NCBI GenBank assembly: GCA_002373875.1 | Contig: DFKQ01000066.1 | Span: 16,697-36,186 of the forward strand | Length of the DNA stretch: 19,490 nucleotides | Direction of reading: 5' to 3' | Source of the DNA: Lachnospiraceae bacterium UBA3641 | Lineage (GTDB): Bacteria; Bacillota; Clostridia; Lachnospirales; Lachnospiraceae | Shown: piece by piece, positions 1 through 7,656 of the stretch | How the letters are laid out: each line of letters starts with the position of its first letter | Position numbering within the stretch: position 1 is the stretch's first letter | Notes under the pieces: generated by a model | Told to the model about the DNA's origin: nothing | Seen by the model: only the letters and a program-made list of their open reading frames with translations | Databases searched by the model: none | Translations under genes and position numbers: made by a program

Positions 1-895
1 GTGCGACTGCGGCAACATTCAGGAGATATTTGCCACAGACTCACGGGTTGCGGTGTGCGATCCCGTCTACCCGGTGTATGTGGATTCAAACGTGATGGCC
101 GGCCGGGGCGGGAGCTATAATGAAAGAAGCGAGGGCTTTACGGACATTATATATATGCCCTGCATTGAAGAAAATGACTTTGCGCCGCAGCTTCCGAAGG
201 AGGTTCCGGATCTTATATATCTGTGCTTTCCCAATAATCCGACCGGGACGGTCATTAAGAAAGCCGCCCTGCAGAAATGGGTTGATTACGCCAATGAGCA
301 TGGGTCGGTCATTATCTATGATGCGGCTTATGAAGCTTATATAAGAACAGAGGGAGTACCCCATTCCGTTTATGAGTGCACAGGGGCCAGGTCATGCGCT
401 ATAGAGCTTCACTCCTTCTCCAAGAATGCAGGCTTTACGGGGCTGAGACTTGGTTATGCGGTAATACCGAAGGAGCTTTGCAGGGGAGGAGTGTCCCTTC
501 ATAAATTATGGGCAAGGCGCCACGGGACCAAGTATAACGGGGCGCCCTATATCGTACAGAGGGCAGGGGAGGCTGTTTATTCCCCGGAGGGACAGGCGGA
601 GATAAAGGGACTTGTTGATTATTATATGAGAAATGCTTCCTATATATTGGACGGACTCAAGGATGCGGGCTTTAGCGTGTCCGGCGGCGTGGATGCGCCA
701 TATATCTGGCTCAAGACCCCTGATGGGATGACAAGCTGGGACTTTTTCGATCATCTTCTTAAGGAGGCGAATGTCGTCGGAACTCCGGGCTCGGGCTTCG
801 GGCCTCACGGAGAAGGGTACTTCAGGCTGACAGCCTTCGGAAGCTACGAAAACACGGTTGAAGCGGTGGACCGGATAAAGAAACTGAAAAACTGA
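1..895 (+). CDS. dapL: LL-diaminopimelate aminotransferase, 3' part (5' end outside window)
   Basis: PLP-dependent fold-type I aminotransferase that converts tetrahydrodipicolinate plus glutamate to LL-diaminopimelate for lysine and peptidoglycan synthesis in the cytoplasm. The open frame runs from base 2 without a start, so about 297 C-terminal residues are present of a protein usually near 400. The GTG at 53 is internal: the residues before it (GNIQEIFATDSRVAV) already match the family. Seen: CDPVYPVYVDSN and FPNNPTGT (substrate and PLP region), YDAAYEAY, and SFSKNAGFTGLRLGY, where the Lys at codon 422-424 is the expected Schiff-base residue. The C-terminal small domain is complete and ends at TGA 893-895. 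DapL is the diaminopimelate route common in Clostridia. A related class I aminotransferase is possible, but the residue pattern is specific. Confidence 0.95.
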   Translation, partial: CDCGNIQEIFATDSRVAVCDPVYPVYVDSNVMAGRGGSYNERSEGFTDIIYMPCIEENDFAPQLPKEVPDLIYLCFPNNPTGTVIKKAALQKWVDYANEHGSVIIYDAAYEAYIRTEGVPHSVYECTGARSCAIELHSFSKNAGFTGLRLGYAVIPKELCRGGVSLHKLWARRHGTKYNGAPYIVQRAGEAVYSPEGQAEIKGLVDYYMRNASYILDGLKDAGFSVSGGVDAPYIWLKTPDGMTSWDFFDHLLKEANVVGTPGSGFGPHGEGYFRLTAFGSYENTVEAVDRIKKLKN

Positions 896-921
896 CACAT
901 TGGTTCTGAACCTGTGTGTCA
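893..921 (+). terminator. Hairpin at the dapL stop codon, weak terminator candidate
   Basis: TGACACA (893-899) pairs with TGTGTCA (915-921), and GGTT (902-905) pairs with AACC (909-912) inside it. The arm begins at the stop codon itself. No T-run follows, so intrinsic termination is doubtful; it may only protect the mRNA 3' end. Confidence 0.3.
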
Positions 922-980
922 CGTATATAGACACAAGGAAAAAACGGCAGTAAAATTCTACTAAATAATGCGTCATTTTG

Positions 981-1010
981 TTGCCATTAAGTGACCAATT
1001 GTGTTAAAAT
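981..1010 (+). promoter_or_regulatory. Sigma-A promoter of the first chemoreceptor gene
   Basis: The -35 is TTGCCA (981-986), followed by an 18-bp spacer and an extended -10, TGT-TAAAAT (TAAAAT at 1005-1010). The predicted start is near 1017, where the transcript would open with a small GCCG/CGGC hairpin (1017-1020 with 1026-1029). No sigma-D (flagellar) consensus is visible. Confidence 0.6.
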
Positions 1011-1052
1011 ATAAGAGCCGCAAATCGGCATGAGCGGTTAAATTTTAACACA
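1000..1052. repeat. 11-bp perfect inverted repeat spanning the -10 box and Shine-Dalgarno
   Basis: TGTGTTAAAAT (1000-1010) is exactly inverted as ATTTTAACACA (1042-1052), with 31 bases between. The left arm contains the -10 element and the right arm abuts the AAGGAG ribosome binding site (1052-1057). It could be a two-site operator. It is unlikely to fold in the RNA, because transcription should start after the left arm. Confidence 0.55.
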
Positions 1053-1066
1053 AGGAGATGGCTGCC

Positions 1067-3142
1067 ATGGCTAACAAGAGTAAGAAACAATCCAACAGTA
1101 AGAAGGGTGGAAGCGGGCTTAATATGAGGATGACCCTCATTATGTTTGCCCTGATCCCGCTCCTGGTATCATCGATCACGATAGGCATCGTGTCTATCAA
1201 TCAGAGCAGTAAGGAAATGAAGATATACACTCACAATTCCCTGGTACAGGTTATTGAGAATGTGGGTAATGCATTTGATACAATGACTCATAAGAATCAG
1301 GAGATATTGAAGGCGTACTCCACGGCACCCATAGTTAAGGAAGCTCTCGAAAATCCCGAAGATCCCGATGTTTTAGCACGCCTCCAGCAATATACGCTTG
1401 ATTATTTCGGCAAGCTTGATGGATGGGAAGGCATATACCTCGCTGATTGGAACTCGGTCGTACTTGCTCATCCGGCACCTCCGGTTATCGGCAAGGCCCT
1501 GCGTGAAGGCGATGCTCTTAAGGGCCTGCAGGATTCGATACTCAGCGCGGGCGGTGAGGTTTACAATACAGGTATAATGACTTCACCTGCATCAGGCGAC
1601 CTTATAATGTCAATGTATTATCCGATCATGGTTGACGGAAAGCCTTTAGGTTACGCAGGATGCGGTACCTATGTTGCTAATGTGGCTCAGAGCATATCGG
1701 ATGTATCCGGCCTTAACTTAAGCAGCGCTTATGTGTACTTTGTTGATAAACAGGGAACCATGCTTCACCATCCCGATGAGAGCAAGATCGGTGCTCCTGT
1801 TGAGAATGCAGCAGTCAAAGGCCTTGTTGCAAGGCTTGAAGCAGGCGAGCATCCCGAGCCCGATATTGTTGAATACGAATATAAGGGTAAGACCAAATAC
1901 GCAGGTTACTATGTAGGAGAGAACGAGCAATATATAGCGGTCCTTACCGCTGATGAAGATGATGTGTTAAGCGGAGTAAAAGGTATAAGGACAAGCGTGA
2001 TCCTGATCTGTGCAATATGTATTATCCTGTTTGGCATAATTGCCATGCTCGTGGAGAGGAAGATTTCCGTTCCTCTTATCCAGATAACAGAATCACTCGA
2101 GAAGCTGAGTACCGGTGATGTTACGGCTGACTGCAAGGCAAAGTCACACATCCGTGAGACTGTCAGCATCATCCACGCCTTCAAGGATCTGCGGTCCGCA
2201 CTGTCCACATCAATGCGGTCGGTTAAGAATTCCGCATCGGTTCTTAACAATGCCATCGTAAGTGTTGATGGAATGACCGGACATAACGTTGAATCCGTAT
2301 CCCAGATCAATACGGCCATCAATGAGGTTGCCGAGACCTCGCAGGCAGTTGCCGAGAACGCAACGGCAATGGCCCAGAAGGCAGCCGAGTTCGGTGAAGA
2401 TATTGATGTACTTAATGACAATGTTACACAGCTTTATGATAATTCCAATATGATAAAGACAGCCAACGATGAGGCGACCGAATGTATGAAGTCCGTTTAT
2501 GCGGGTGCCAATGAGTCGGTTCAGGCTATGGAGAACATCAACTCCAAGATTGCCGAGACCAACTCGGCCATAGGTGAGATAGGAACCGCTGTTCAGGCTA
2601 TCGAATCCATCGCGGCACAGACCAACCTCCTCTCCCTCAATGCTTCCATCGAGGCAGCCCGTGCGGGAGAAGCGGGACGCGGATTTGCGGTTGTTGCCGA
2701 TGAGATCCGGTCTCTTGCCGATTCCAGTGCAGAATCAGCCAAGGAGATCAAGCAGATCATCGAGAACGTTATCGTTCTTTCCAACGGAACGGTCGATATA
2801 TCCAACAGAGTATTTGATGTAATAAGCAAGGAGCAGTCGGATATCGAACAGGCACAGGAGAAGTTCACCGTCCTGTCCGATTCGGTTGAGGCATCCATCA
2901 GCATGATAAATGCAATAAGGAGCATGGCTGAACAGCTTGACCGGATCAAGAGTGACTTCGCCAATGCTACGACAGACCTTGGTGCAATATCCGAAGAGCT
3001 GGGCGCTTCCGCTCAGGAAGTTGCGGCATCCTGCCAGACGGTTACCAATGCATGTACCGATACCCAGAATTCAACAAACGAGATGCGCAATATAAATGAA
3101 GATATGAGCGCAGCCATCGATTTCTTCAAACTGTCAGAATAA
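1067..3142 (+). CDS. Methyl-accepting chemotaxis protein with double-Cache-type sensor
   Basis: Inner-membrane chemoreceptor that signals through CheW and CheA. I chose the ATG at 1067 over the one at 1058 because AAGGAG (1052-1057) directly abuts 1058 but lies 9 nt from 1067; this gives 691 residues. A Lys-rich N-terminus leads into a first membrane segment (about residues 22-45), an extracellular region of about 260 residues resembling a dCache sensor (for example GWEGIYLADWNSVVLAH and the later AYVYFVDKQGTMLHHP), a second membrane segment (about 308-329), a HAMP linker, and a long coiled-coil signalling domain. The conserved tip reads QTNLLSLNASIEAARAGEAG, about residues 515-535. There is no C-terminal CheR-tethering pentapeptide; it ends FFKLSE. 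Ligand unknown. The double-Cache assignment is by pattern. Confidence 0.93.
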   Translation: MANKSKKQSNSKKGGSGLNMRMTLIMFALIPLLVSSITIGIVSINQSSKEMKIYTHNSLVQVIENVGNAFDTMTHKNQEILKAYSTAPIVKEALENPEDPDVLARLQQYTLDYFGKLDGWEGIYLADWNSVVLAHPAPPVIGKALREGDALKGLQDSILSAGGEVYNTGIMTSPASGDLIMSMYYPIMVDGKPLGYAGCGTYVANVAQSISDVSGLNLSSAYVYFVDKQGTMLHHPDESKIGAPVENAAVKGLVARLEAGEHPEPDIVEYEYKGKTKYAGYYVGENEQYIAVLTADEDDVLSGVKGIRTSVILICAICIILFGIIAMLVERKISVPLIQITESLEKLSTGDVTADCKAKSHIRETVSIIHAFKDLRSALSTSMRSVKNSASVLNNAIVSVDGMTGHNVESVSQINTAINEVAETSQAVAENATAMAQKAAEFGEDIDVLNDNVTQLYDNSNMIKTANDEATECMKSVYAGANESVQAMENINSKIAETNSAIGEIGTAVQAIESIAAQTNLLSLNASIEAARAGEAGRGFAVVADEIRSLADSSAESAKEIKQIIENVIVLSNGTVDISNRVFDVISKEQSDIEQAQEKFTVLSDSVEASISMINAIRSMAEQLDRIKSDFANATTDLGAISEELGASAQEVAASCQTVTNACTDTQNSTNEMRNINEDMSAAIDFFKLSE

Positions 3143-3151
3143 ATTATGACC

Positions 3152-3190
3152 GCGGGTGTGCCAATGGGATGGTTCTTTTGGCACACCCGC
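3152..3190. terminator. Bidirectional terminator between the chemoreceptor gene and lysR
   Basis: GCGGGTGTGCCAA (3152-3164) pairs perfectly with TTGGCACACCCGC (3178-3190): 13 bp with a 13-nt loop. The stem sits between two convergent genes, 9 bases after the first stop and 7 before the lysR stop on the other strand. The T-tracts on both sides are short and interrupted. Confidence 0.8.
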
Positions 3191-3197
3191 AGTTTAT

Positions 3198-4124
3198 CTA
3201 TCCCAGTACCCTGTCCTTGTATTTGGCAATCTCTTCGATATATTCACGACCGATCTCACTGATGATGGAATTCTTCCTGGCGATATATCCTATGGTCATC
3301 TTCTCGTCCGTCTCAACCTTGAGGGCGCAGTAATCATCCCCGTTAAGATCCTCACACAGTATACCCGAACACAGGGTGTAGCCGTTCACGCCCTTGGCAA
3401 GGTTCAGCATGGTCGCCCGGTCGCCTGCCCTTATGATCTGCCTGTACTGATTTGTACTCATAACCTCTTCGGCATAGTAGGCCGAATTGTACTCGCCCTG
3501 GTCGAACACCAGGCAGGGGTAGTCATCCAGTTCTTCAAGAGTCACGGTCTCCCCGCTCTTAAGCTTCTCCCTGGCCAGCGGGTTCTCCCTGCTTATATAC
3601 GCATATATCGAGCAGTCAAACAGGGGCGTGAATTCAAGGCCGGCTTCCGAGAGGACCTTCTCAAGAACCTTCCTGTTAAAGTCATTAAGATAGATGATAC
3701 CCACCTCGCTCTTTTGGTTCCTGACATTTTCTATGATCTCATGGGTCTTGGTTTCATGGACCTCGAACTCGTAATCGTCATATCCGTACCGGTTTACAAG
3801 CTCGATAAAGGCCTTCACGGCAAAGGAATAGTGCTGCATGGATACCGAGAACTGATGCTTGACATTGGTTCTTGAAATATATTTGGCGTCCAATATATCG
3901 TACTGTTCGACGACTGATCTGGCATAGCCAAGGAATTCCGCTCCCTTTACCGTAAGGGAGATACCGTTCTTCGATCTTATAAAGATATCGAAGCCTATCT
4001 CGTCCTCCAGGGCATGCATGGCCCCCGTAAGGCTCGGTTGCGATATAAAGAGCTTCTTGGCAGCGTCATTAAGTGAATTTTCTTTTGAGATCGCTATTGC
4101 GTATTTAAGTTGATTGAGTGTCAT
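3198..4124 (-). CDS. LysR-family transcriptional regulator, probable activator of metY
   Basis: DNA-binding regulator of 308 residues, the usual LysR length. The start ATG at 4124 is set by AGGGGG 5 nt upstream; the longer frame from 4142 adds six residues without a better site. The N-terminal winged helix-turn-helix is clear at about residues 1-65 (MTLNQLKYAIAI, then LNDAAKKLFISQPSLTGAMHALEDEIG and LTVKGAEF). The rest is a periplasmic-binding-protein-like effector domain (VGIIYLNDFN, LFDCSIYAYISRENPLA, YPCLVFDQGE). It lies directly downstream of metY in the same direction. By analogy with LysR regulators of cysteine and methionine genes, O-acetylserine, O-acetylhomoserine or a sulfur compound is a plausible effector; this is inference. 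A T-N11-A palindrome upstream of metY fits as its target. Confidence 0.9.
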   Translation of the reverse strand: MTLNQLKYAIAISKENSLNDAAKKLFISQPSLTGAMHALEDEIGFDIFIRSKNGISLTVKGAEFLGYARSVVEQYDILDAKYISRTNVKHQFSVSMQHYSFAVKAFIELVNRYGYDDYEFEVHETKTHEIIENVRNQKSEVGIIYLNDFNRKVLEKVLSEAGLEFTPLFDCSIYAYISRENPLAREKLKSGETVTLEELDDYPCLVFDQGEYNSAYYAEEVMSTNQYRQIIRAGDRATMLNLAKGVNGYTLCSGILCEDLNGDDYCALKVETDEKMTIGYIARKNSIISEIGREYIEEIAKYKDRVLG

Positions 4125-4142
4125 ATTTACCCCCTGCTTCAC

Positions 4143-4181
4143 AAAAAAAGGAGCCGGAGAACCGACCCCTGCTCCTTTTTT
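4143..4181 (-). terminator. Rho-independent terminator of metY
   Basis: Read on the - strand, GGAGC pairs with GCTCC and is followed by seven T; flanking A and T runs extend the stem (arms 4171-4181 and 4143-4154 on the + strand). It lies between the metY stop (4185) and the lysR ribosome binding site (about 4130), so it separates the two transcripts or lets through only part of them. Confidence 0.85.
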
Positions 4182-4210
4182 ATCTTACACTGCCGCAAAG
4201 CCTTTTTCAA
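4182..4210 (-). promoter_or_regulatory. Possible lysR promoter inside the metY 3' end
   Basis: On the - strand, TTGAAA (4205-4210), a 17-bp spacer and TAAGAT (4182-4187) match sigma-A elements at 5/6 and 4/6. The -10 overlaps the metY stop codon. The predicted start near 4175 falls inside the metY terminator stem, so a transcript from here would lack most of the first arm and escape termination. Confidence 0.35.
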
Positions 4211-5465
4211 GGTCAGCGATGATGTCGTCGATGTGCTCGGTTCCGATCGACAATCTTATCGTACTCTCCCCGATGCCGGTTTCCTTAAGAGCTTTTGCTG
4301 ACAACTGCGAATGGGTAGTTGACGCCGGGTGTATGACCAGGCTCTTAACATCGGCAACGTTGGCAAGAAGGGAGAATATCTTAAGATTGTCGATGAACCT
4401 CCAGGCTTCCTCTCGTCCGCCCTTTATATCGAATGTAAAGATCGAACCTCCGCCATTTGGGAAATACTTCTTATAAAGGTCATGCTGGGGGTGGTCTTCG
4501 ATAGCGGGATGGTTCACCTTAACTACCTTCGGATGATTTTTCAGGAACTCGATCACCTTGAGGGTATTTTCAACATGCCTCTCAAGGCGCAGAGACAGCG
4601 TTTCAACACCCTGAAGAAGAAGGAATGCATTAAAGGGTGATATTGCCGCACCCGTATCCCTTAAGATGACGGTTCTTATATATGTGGTAAAGGCTGCAGG
4701 ACCCAGTGCATCATAGAAGGCAAGACCGTGGTAGCTGGGATTGGGCTCGGCAAGCTGGGGATATTTACCGCTTGCCTTAAAGTCGAATTTACCCGACTCT
4801 ACGATCACGCCGCCAAGGGTCGTGCCGTGGCCGCCGATGAACTTGGTTGCCGAATGAACCACTATGTCTGCACCATGCTCGATGGGCCTTATAAGGTAAG
4901 GTGTTCCGAAGGTGTTGTCTATTACAAGGGGAAGACCGTGCTTATGCGCTATCTCTGCAACGGCATCGATATCGGGAATGTCGCTGTTAGGATTACCCAG
5001 GGTCTCAAGGTATATCGCCCTTGTATCCTCCTTGATGGCTGCCTCGACAGCCTTAAGGTCGTGGATATTTACGAAACTTGTCTCAATGCCCAGCTGGGGA
5101 AGCGTGTTTGCTAACAGGTTGTAGCTTCCGCCATATATTGTTTCCTGAGCTACTATATGTCCGCCGCCGAGTGCCAGAGCCTCGATGGTGTAGGTGATGG
5201 CTGCCGCTCCGGAGGCAAGCGCCAGTGCCGATGTACCGCCCTCAAGGGCTGCCAGCCTCTGTTCAAGGACTGCCTGAGTTGAATTGGTTATCCTTCCGTA
5301 TACGTTTCCGACCTCCTTAAGGCCAAACCTTGCCGCCGCACTGGCACTGTCCTTAAATACATATGAAGTTGTCTGGTAAATGGGAACCGCCCTTGCGTCA
5401 GACGCCGGATCCGGCTCCTCCTGTCCTACATGTAACTGTAATGTCTCAAATCTGTAATCACTCAT
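4185..5465 (-). CDS. metY: O-acetylhomoserine sulfhydrylase (Cys/Met metabolism PLP enzyme)
   Basis: Cytoplasmic PLP enzyme that makes homocysteine from O-acetylhomoserine and sulfide, and can also accept methanethiol. The start at 5465 (MSDYRFETLQLHVGQ) follows AGGAGG with 8 nt spacing; the open frame extends 35 codons further upstream but reads only low-complexity Asn/Lys leader. The 426 residues match the family length. Seen: YQTTSYVF near the N-terminus, LASGAAAITYTIEAL (cofactor phosphate region), YLETLGNPNSDIPD, IDNTFGTPYL, and HSATKFIGGHGTTLGG with the PLP-binding Lys. The C-terminus has SLVIHPASTTHSQLS, typical of MetY. Cystathionine gamma-synthase is less likely given the length and the QEEPDPAS-type N-terminus. 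It has its own promoter and terminator, with a LysR gene downstream. Confidence 0.95.
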   Translation of the reverse strand: MSDYRFETLQLHVGQEEPDPASDARAVPIYQTTSYVFKDSASAAARFGLKEVGNVYGRITNSTQAVLEQRLAALEGGTSALALASGAAAITYTIEALALGGGHIVAQETIYGGSYNLLANTLPQLGIETSFVNIHDLKAVEAAIKEDTRAIYLETLGNPNSDIPDIDAVAEIAHKHGLPLVIDNTFGTPYLIRPIEHGADIVVHSATKFIGGHGTTLGGVIVESGKFDFKASGKYPQLAEPNPSYHGLAFYDALGPAAFTTYIRTVILRDTGAAISPFNAFLLLQGVETLSLRLERHVENTLKVIEFLKNHPKVVKVNHPAIEDHPQHDLYKKYFPNGGGSIFTFDIKGGREEAWRFIDNLKIFSLLANVADVKSLVIHPASTTHSQLSAKALKETGIGESTIRLSIGTEHIDDIIADLEKGFAAV

Positions 5466-5558
5466 CACGATCTCCTCCTTTTTATTGTTTTTGTTGTTTA
5501 GTAGTTTGTTAGTTTTATAGTTTTGTTTATTCGAACCGGTTTTGTTTGATCTGGGAAA

Positions 5559-5587
5559 ATCATACGTCATGGGGCGATATCTGTCTA
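5559..5587 (-). promoter_or_regulatory. metY promoter
   Basis: On the - strand, TAGACA (5582-5587), exactly 17 bp, then TATGAT (5559-5564); each hexamer matches sigma-A at 5/6. The predicted start is near 5552, giving an 86-nt, A-rich, largely unstructured leader (5466-5551) that ends in AGGAGG. Confidence 0.7.
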
Positions 5588-5601
5588 ATACATGAAAATA
5601 A

Positions 5602-5632
5602 TCAGATATTATAGGTATTGCCTATAACCTGA
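5602..5632. promoter_or_regulatory. Predicted LysR binding site upstream of metY
   Basis: TTATAGG-TATTG-CCTATAA (5609-5627) is a perfect 7-bp inverted repeat with a 5-bp centre, and TCAG/CTGA (5602-5605, 5629-5632) extends it imperfectly. It contains the LysR T-N11-A core (T5612, A5624). Its centre at 5618 lies about 66 bp upstream of the predicted metY start, the classic recognition-site position for LysR activators. The divergent chemoreceptor promoter lies about 60 bp to the other side. Confidence 0.65.
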
Positions 5633-5678
5633 CAGGGCTAAAAAAAGCATGATTGTCCATATTTGTTGTAATTATTAA

Positions 5679-5707
5679 TTGTGTAAATATTAAAAATGTG
5701 CTAAAAT
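5679..5707 (+). promoter_or_regulatory. Promoter of the second chemoreceptor gene
   Basis: TTGTGT (5679-5684), 17 bp, then extended -10 TGC-TAAAAT (TAAAAT at 5702-5707). The 15-base string TGTGYTAAAATATWA around this -10 (5697-5711) also occurs at the first chemoreceptor promoter (1000-1014). An alternative -35, TTGACA (5721-5726), has only a poor -10 (CTAATG) 17 bp further on. Confidence 0.5.
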
Positions 5708-5783
5708 ATTAAAGAAAATGTTGACATCTGTCAGATAATTGCACTAATGGCAGAAATTAGTAAGAAAAAAGAAAGAGAGAACT

Positions 5784-7496
5784 ATGGGTAAGAAGAGAAA
5801 GAGAAAACTGGTACTGCACATCATCACTATTTCGGTTATAGCATGCGCCGTGATCGCCGTACTGCTTACAGGCTTTGCTGCGATCGAGCTGTCCGGCACG
5901 TACGAACAGCTGGTTGAGGAGACCCTTAAAACCGCTTCCATACAGATGGCGGATGAGATCGAGCGTATGTACGAGGGTGAATGGTCACTTGATGAAGACG
6001 ATGTCCTGTGGAAGGGCGATACTGCTTTTAAGGGCCAGTTCACCGGTGCTCTCAAGGAGAGGACGGGACTTGATTATGCCATATTCTACGACAATATAAG
6101 GGCAATAACGACAGTAAGCGGTTCACCGGTAGGCCGCAAGAATGCCGACACTCTTGCTCCGGATGATATCTACAATACCGTTGTCAAGGGCAGGCAGACA
6201 TATTACAGATCCAATTATGTGGTAGCCGGCCAGGTTTACTCGGGTGTGTATGCCCCCGTCCTTGCCGATGACGGTTCGGTGGGAGGCATGACTGTTGCAT
6301 TCAGAAAGACCGAGGATATCAACAAGGCCATAAGAAGGATCATAATCACGATGGTGGCGCTGGCTGCAGCCTGTGTTATAGTCGTTATCGTAATAGGTAT
6401 CGTATTATACAGGGGAAGTGCCCATGCCATGTCCAATATAGTAGATTCGCTGGTACAGATGGCAACGGGAGACCTGAGGGTCGAATTCTCGAAGGATGCT
6501 CTTAACAGGGTGGATGAGCTGGGAACAATAGCCGAAAGCTCCAAGACTCTGGTGGAAGAGCTGACTCAGGTTATCGGCCAGGCCATGAAGCTGTCCGGAA
6601 ATGTATCAACGGCAGGTGAGGAGCTGTCCGATTCGGCTTCCCAGGCATCCGTGGCTTCCAATCAGGTGACTATAGCAATAGATGAGATCAGCAAGGGCGC
6701 TGTGGGGCAGGCAGACAGCGTTCAGACATCCGCAACCAACACTGCGGACATAGGAAACGATATAGAAGGAATAACCACCAATGTAGGTCAGCTCGGATCC
6801 TACGCGACGAGTATGGAAGAGGCCAGCTCACGTGCCATGGAAGCGCTTGACATGCTGATGAGACAGAATGAGAACACCGTTGAGAGCATGAAGAGCATAG
6901 ATGCCCAGATCCGCTCGACCAATGAAGCGGCGAAGAACATATCGGCAGCTTCAGACCTTATTACCAATATATCCTCGCAGACCAACCTCCTTGCGCTTAA
7001 CGCTTCGATTGAGGCTGCCCGCGCAGGAGAAGCCGGAAGAGGCTTCGAGGTCGTTGCCAGTGAGATCGGTTCCCTGGCAGCCAAGACCCAGGAGGCTACG
7101 GTTACCATCAATGGTATAATCAAGAAGCTCATTGATGAATCCGAGAAGACCGTTGTTACCGTGCAGGAGCTTAATGAAGCCATAGAGGAACAGACTCAGA
7201 AGATAGAGTCAACCAAGGAAGATATGATCAGCATGCAGGAGAATGTATTGAGTGTTACCAATTCTTCCACAAGCATTTCCGACAGGGTTGATACGCTGAA
7301 TGTGGCCAAGAACAGCCTTATAGGCATTATCTCGGATCTTTCGGCAATATCTGAGGAAAATGCGGCTTCGACCCAGGAAACAACGGCATCCATGCAGGAG
7401 CTCAATGCCACCTTCGAGATCATCTCCAAGTCGGCTGAAGACCTTAAGTCCCTGGCCAACGACCTTAACAATGATCTCAGCTTCTTCAAGGTATAA
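5784..7496 (+). CDS. Methyl-accepting chemotaxis protein with single-Cache-type sensor
   Basis: Membrane chemoreceptor of 570 residues. A basic start (MGKKRKRKL) leads into a first membrane segment (about 9-31), an extracellular domain of about 150 residues with a single-Cache look (GLDYAIFYDNIRAITTVSG, then YSGVYAPVLADDGSVGGMTVAF), a second membrane segment (about 184-208), HAMP, and the cytoplasmic signalling coiled coil. The hairpin tip reads QTNLLALNASIEAARAGEAG (about residues 398-417). It ends LSFFKV with no pentapeptide. The ribosome binding site is only a purine-rich GAAAGAGAG, weaker than its neighbours. It differs from the receptor at 1067-3142 in sensor type, so the pair probably senses different ligands. 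No terminator is visible after its stop, so transcription may run into thiT. Confidence 0.93.
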   Translation: MGKKRKRKLVLHIITISVIACAVIAVLLTGFAAIELSGTYEQLVEETLKTASIQMADEIERMYEGEWSLDEDDVLWKGDTAFKGQFTGALKERTGLDYAIFYDNIRAITTVSGSPVGRKNADTLAPDDIYNTVVKGRQTYYRSNYVVAGQVYSGVYAPVLADDGSVGGMTVAFRKTEDINKAIRRIIITMVALAAACVIVVIVIGIVLYRGSAHAMSNIVDSLVQMATGDLRVEFSKDALNRVDELGTIAESSKTLVEELTQVIGQAMKLSGNVSTAGEELSDSASQASVASNQVTIAIDEISKGAVGQADSVQTSATNTADIGNDIEGITTNVGQLGSYATSMEEASSRAMEALDMLMRQNENTVESMKSIDAQIRSTNEAAKNISAASDLITNISSQTNLLALNASIEAARAGEAGRGFEVVASEIGSLAAKTQEATVTINGIIKKLIDESEKTVVTVQELNEAIEEQTQKIESTKEDMISMQENVLSVTNSSTSISDRVDTLNVAKNSLIGIISDLSAISEENAASTQETTASMQELNATFEIISKSAEDLKSLANDLNNDLSFFKV

Positions 7497-7522
7497 AGCT
7501 CACCCCGCGGCAAAAATGCTTC

Positions 7523-7551
7523 TTGACATATTGGGGATAACGGAATATACT
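7523..7551 (+). promoter_or_regulatory. thiT promoter
   Basis: TTGACA (7523-7528), 17 bp, TATACT (7546-7551): a near-consensus sigma-A promoter. The predicted start near 7558 is about 10 bases before the riboswitch aptamer. Confidence 0.85.
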
Positions 7552-7566
7552 GACTTTCAAATAAAA

Positions 7567-7648
7567 CGTGCTAGGGGTGCATTTGGCTGAGATGGACACG
7601 TTCCTAACCCTCATTACTTGAACCGGATAATACCGGCGTAAGGAAGCA
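7567..7648 (+). promoter_or_regulatory. TPP riboswitch (THI element) aptamer
   Basis: The diagnostic strings are present in order: GGGGTGC (7574-7580), CTGAGATGG (7587-7595, pyrimidine-sensing arm), AACCCTCATTACTTGAACC (7606-7624), the P3 arm CCGG...CCGG around GGATAATACC, and CGTAAGGAAGC (7637-7647). A short P1 closes it (TGCT 7569-7572 with AGCA 7645-7648). Thiamine pyrophosphate binding should lower thiT expression. Confidence 0.95.
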
Positions 7649-7656
7649 GGTTTGAA

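Noticed and set aside
1..12. GTGCGAC at the window edge as the 5' end of a group II intron
   Set aside because: The bases read in frame as dapL (CDCGNIQEIF) without interruption.
53..895. GTG at 53 as the start of dapL
   Set aside because: The family-matching residues continue upstream to base 2, and no ribosome binding site precedes 53.
981..1060. Cyclic-di-GMP or other known riboswitch ahead of the first chemoreceptor
   Set aside because: The leader after the predicted start is about 50 nt, and no conserved aptamer core is present.
3156..3875. 239-codon + strand frame antisense to lysR
   Set aside because: It starts inside the terminator stem and mirrors the lysR coding sequence; LysR motifs on the other strand are unambiguous.
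5721..5743. TTGACA at 5721 as the main -35 of the second chemoreceptor
   Set aside because: The hexamer 17 bp downstream is CTAATG, a poor -10; the upstream TTGTGT/extended TGCTAAAAT pair fits better, though both may be used.
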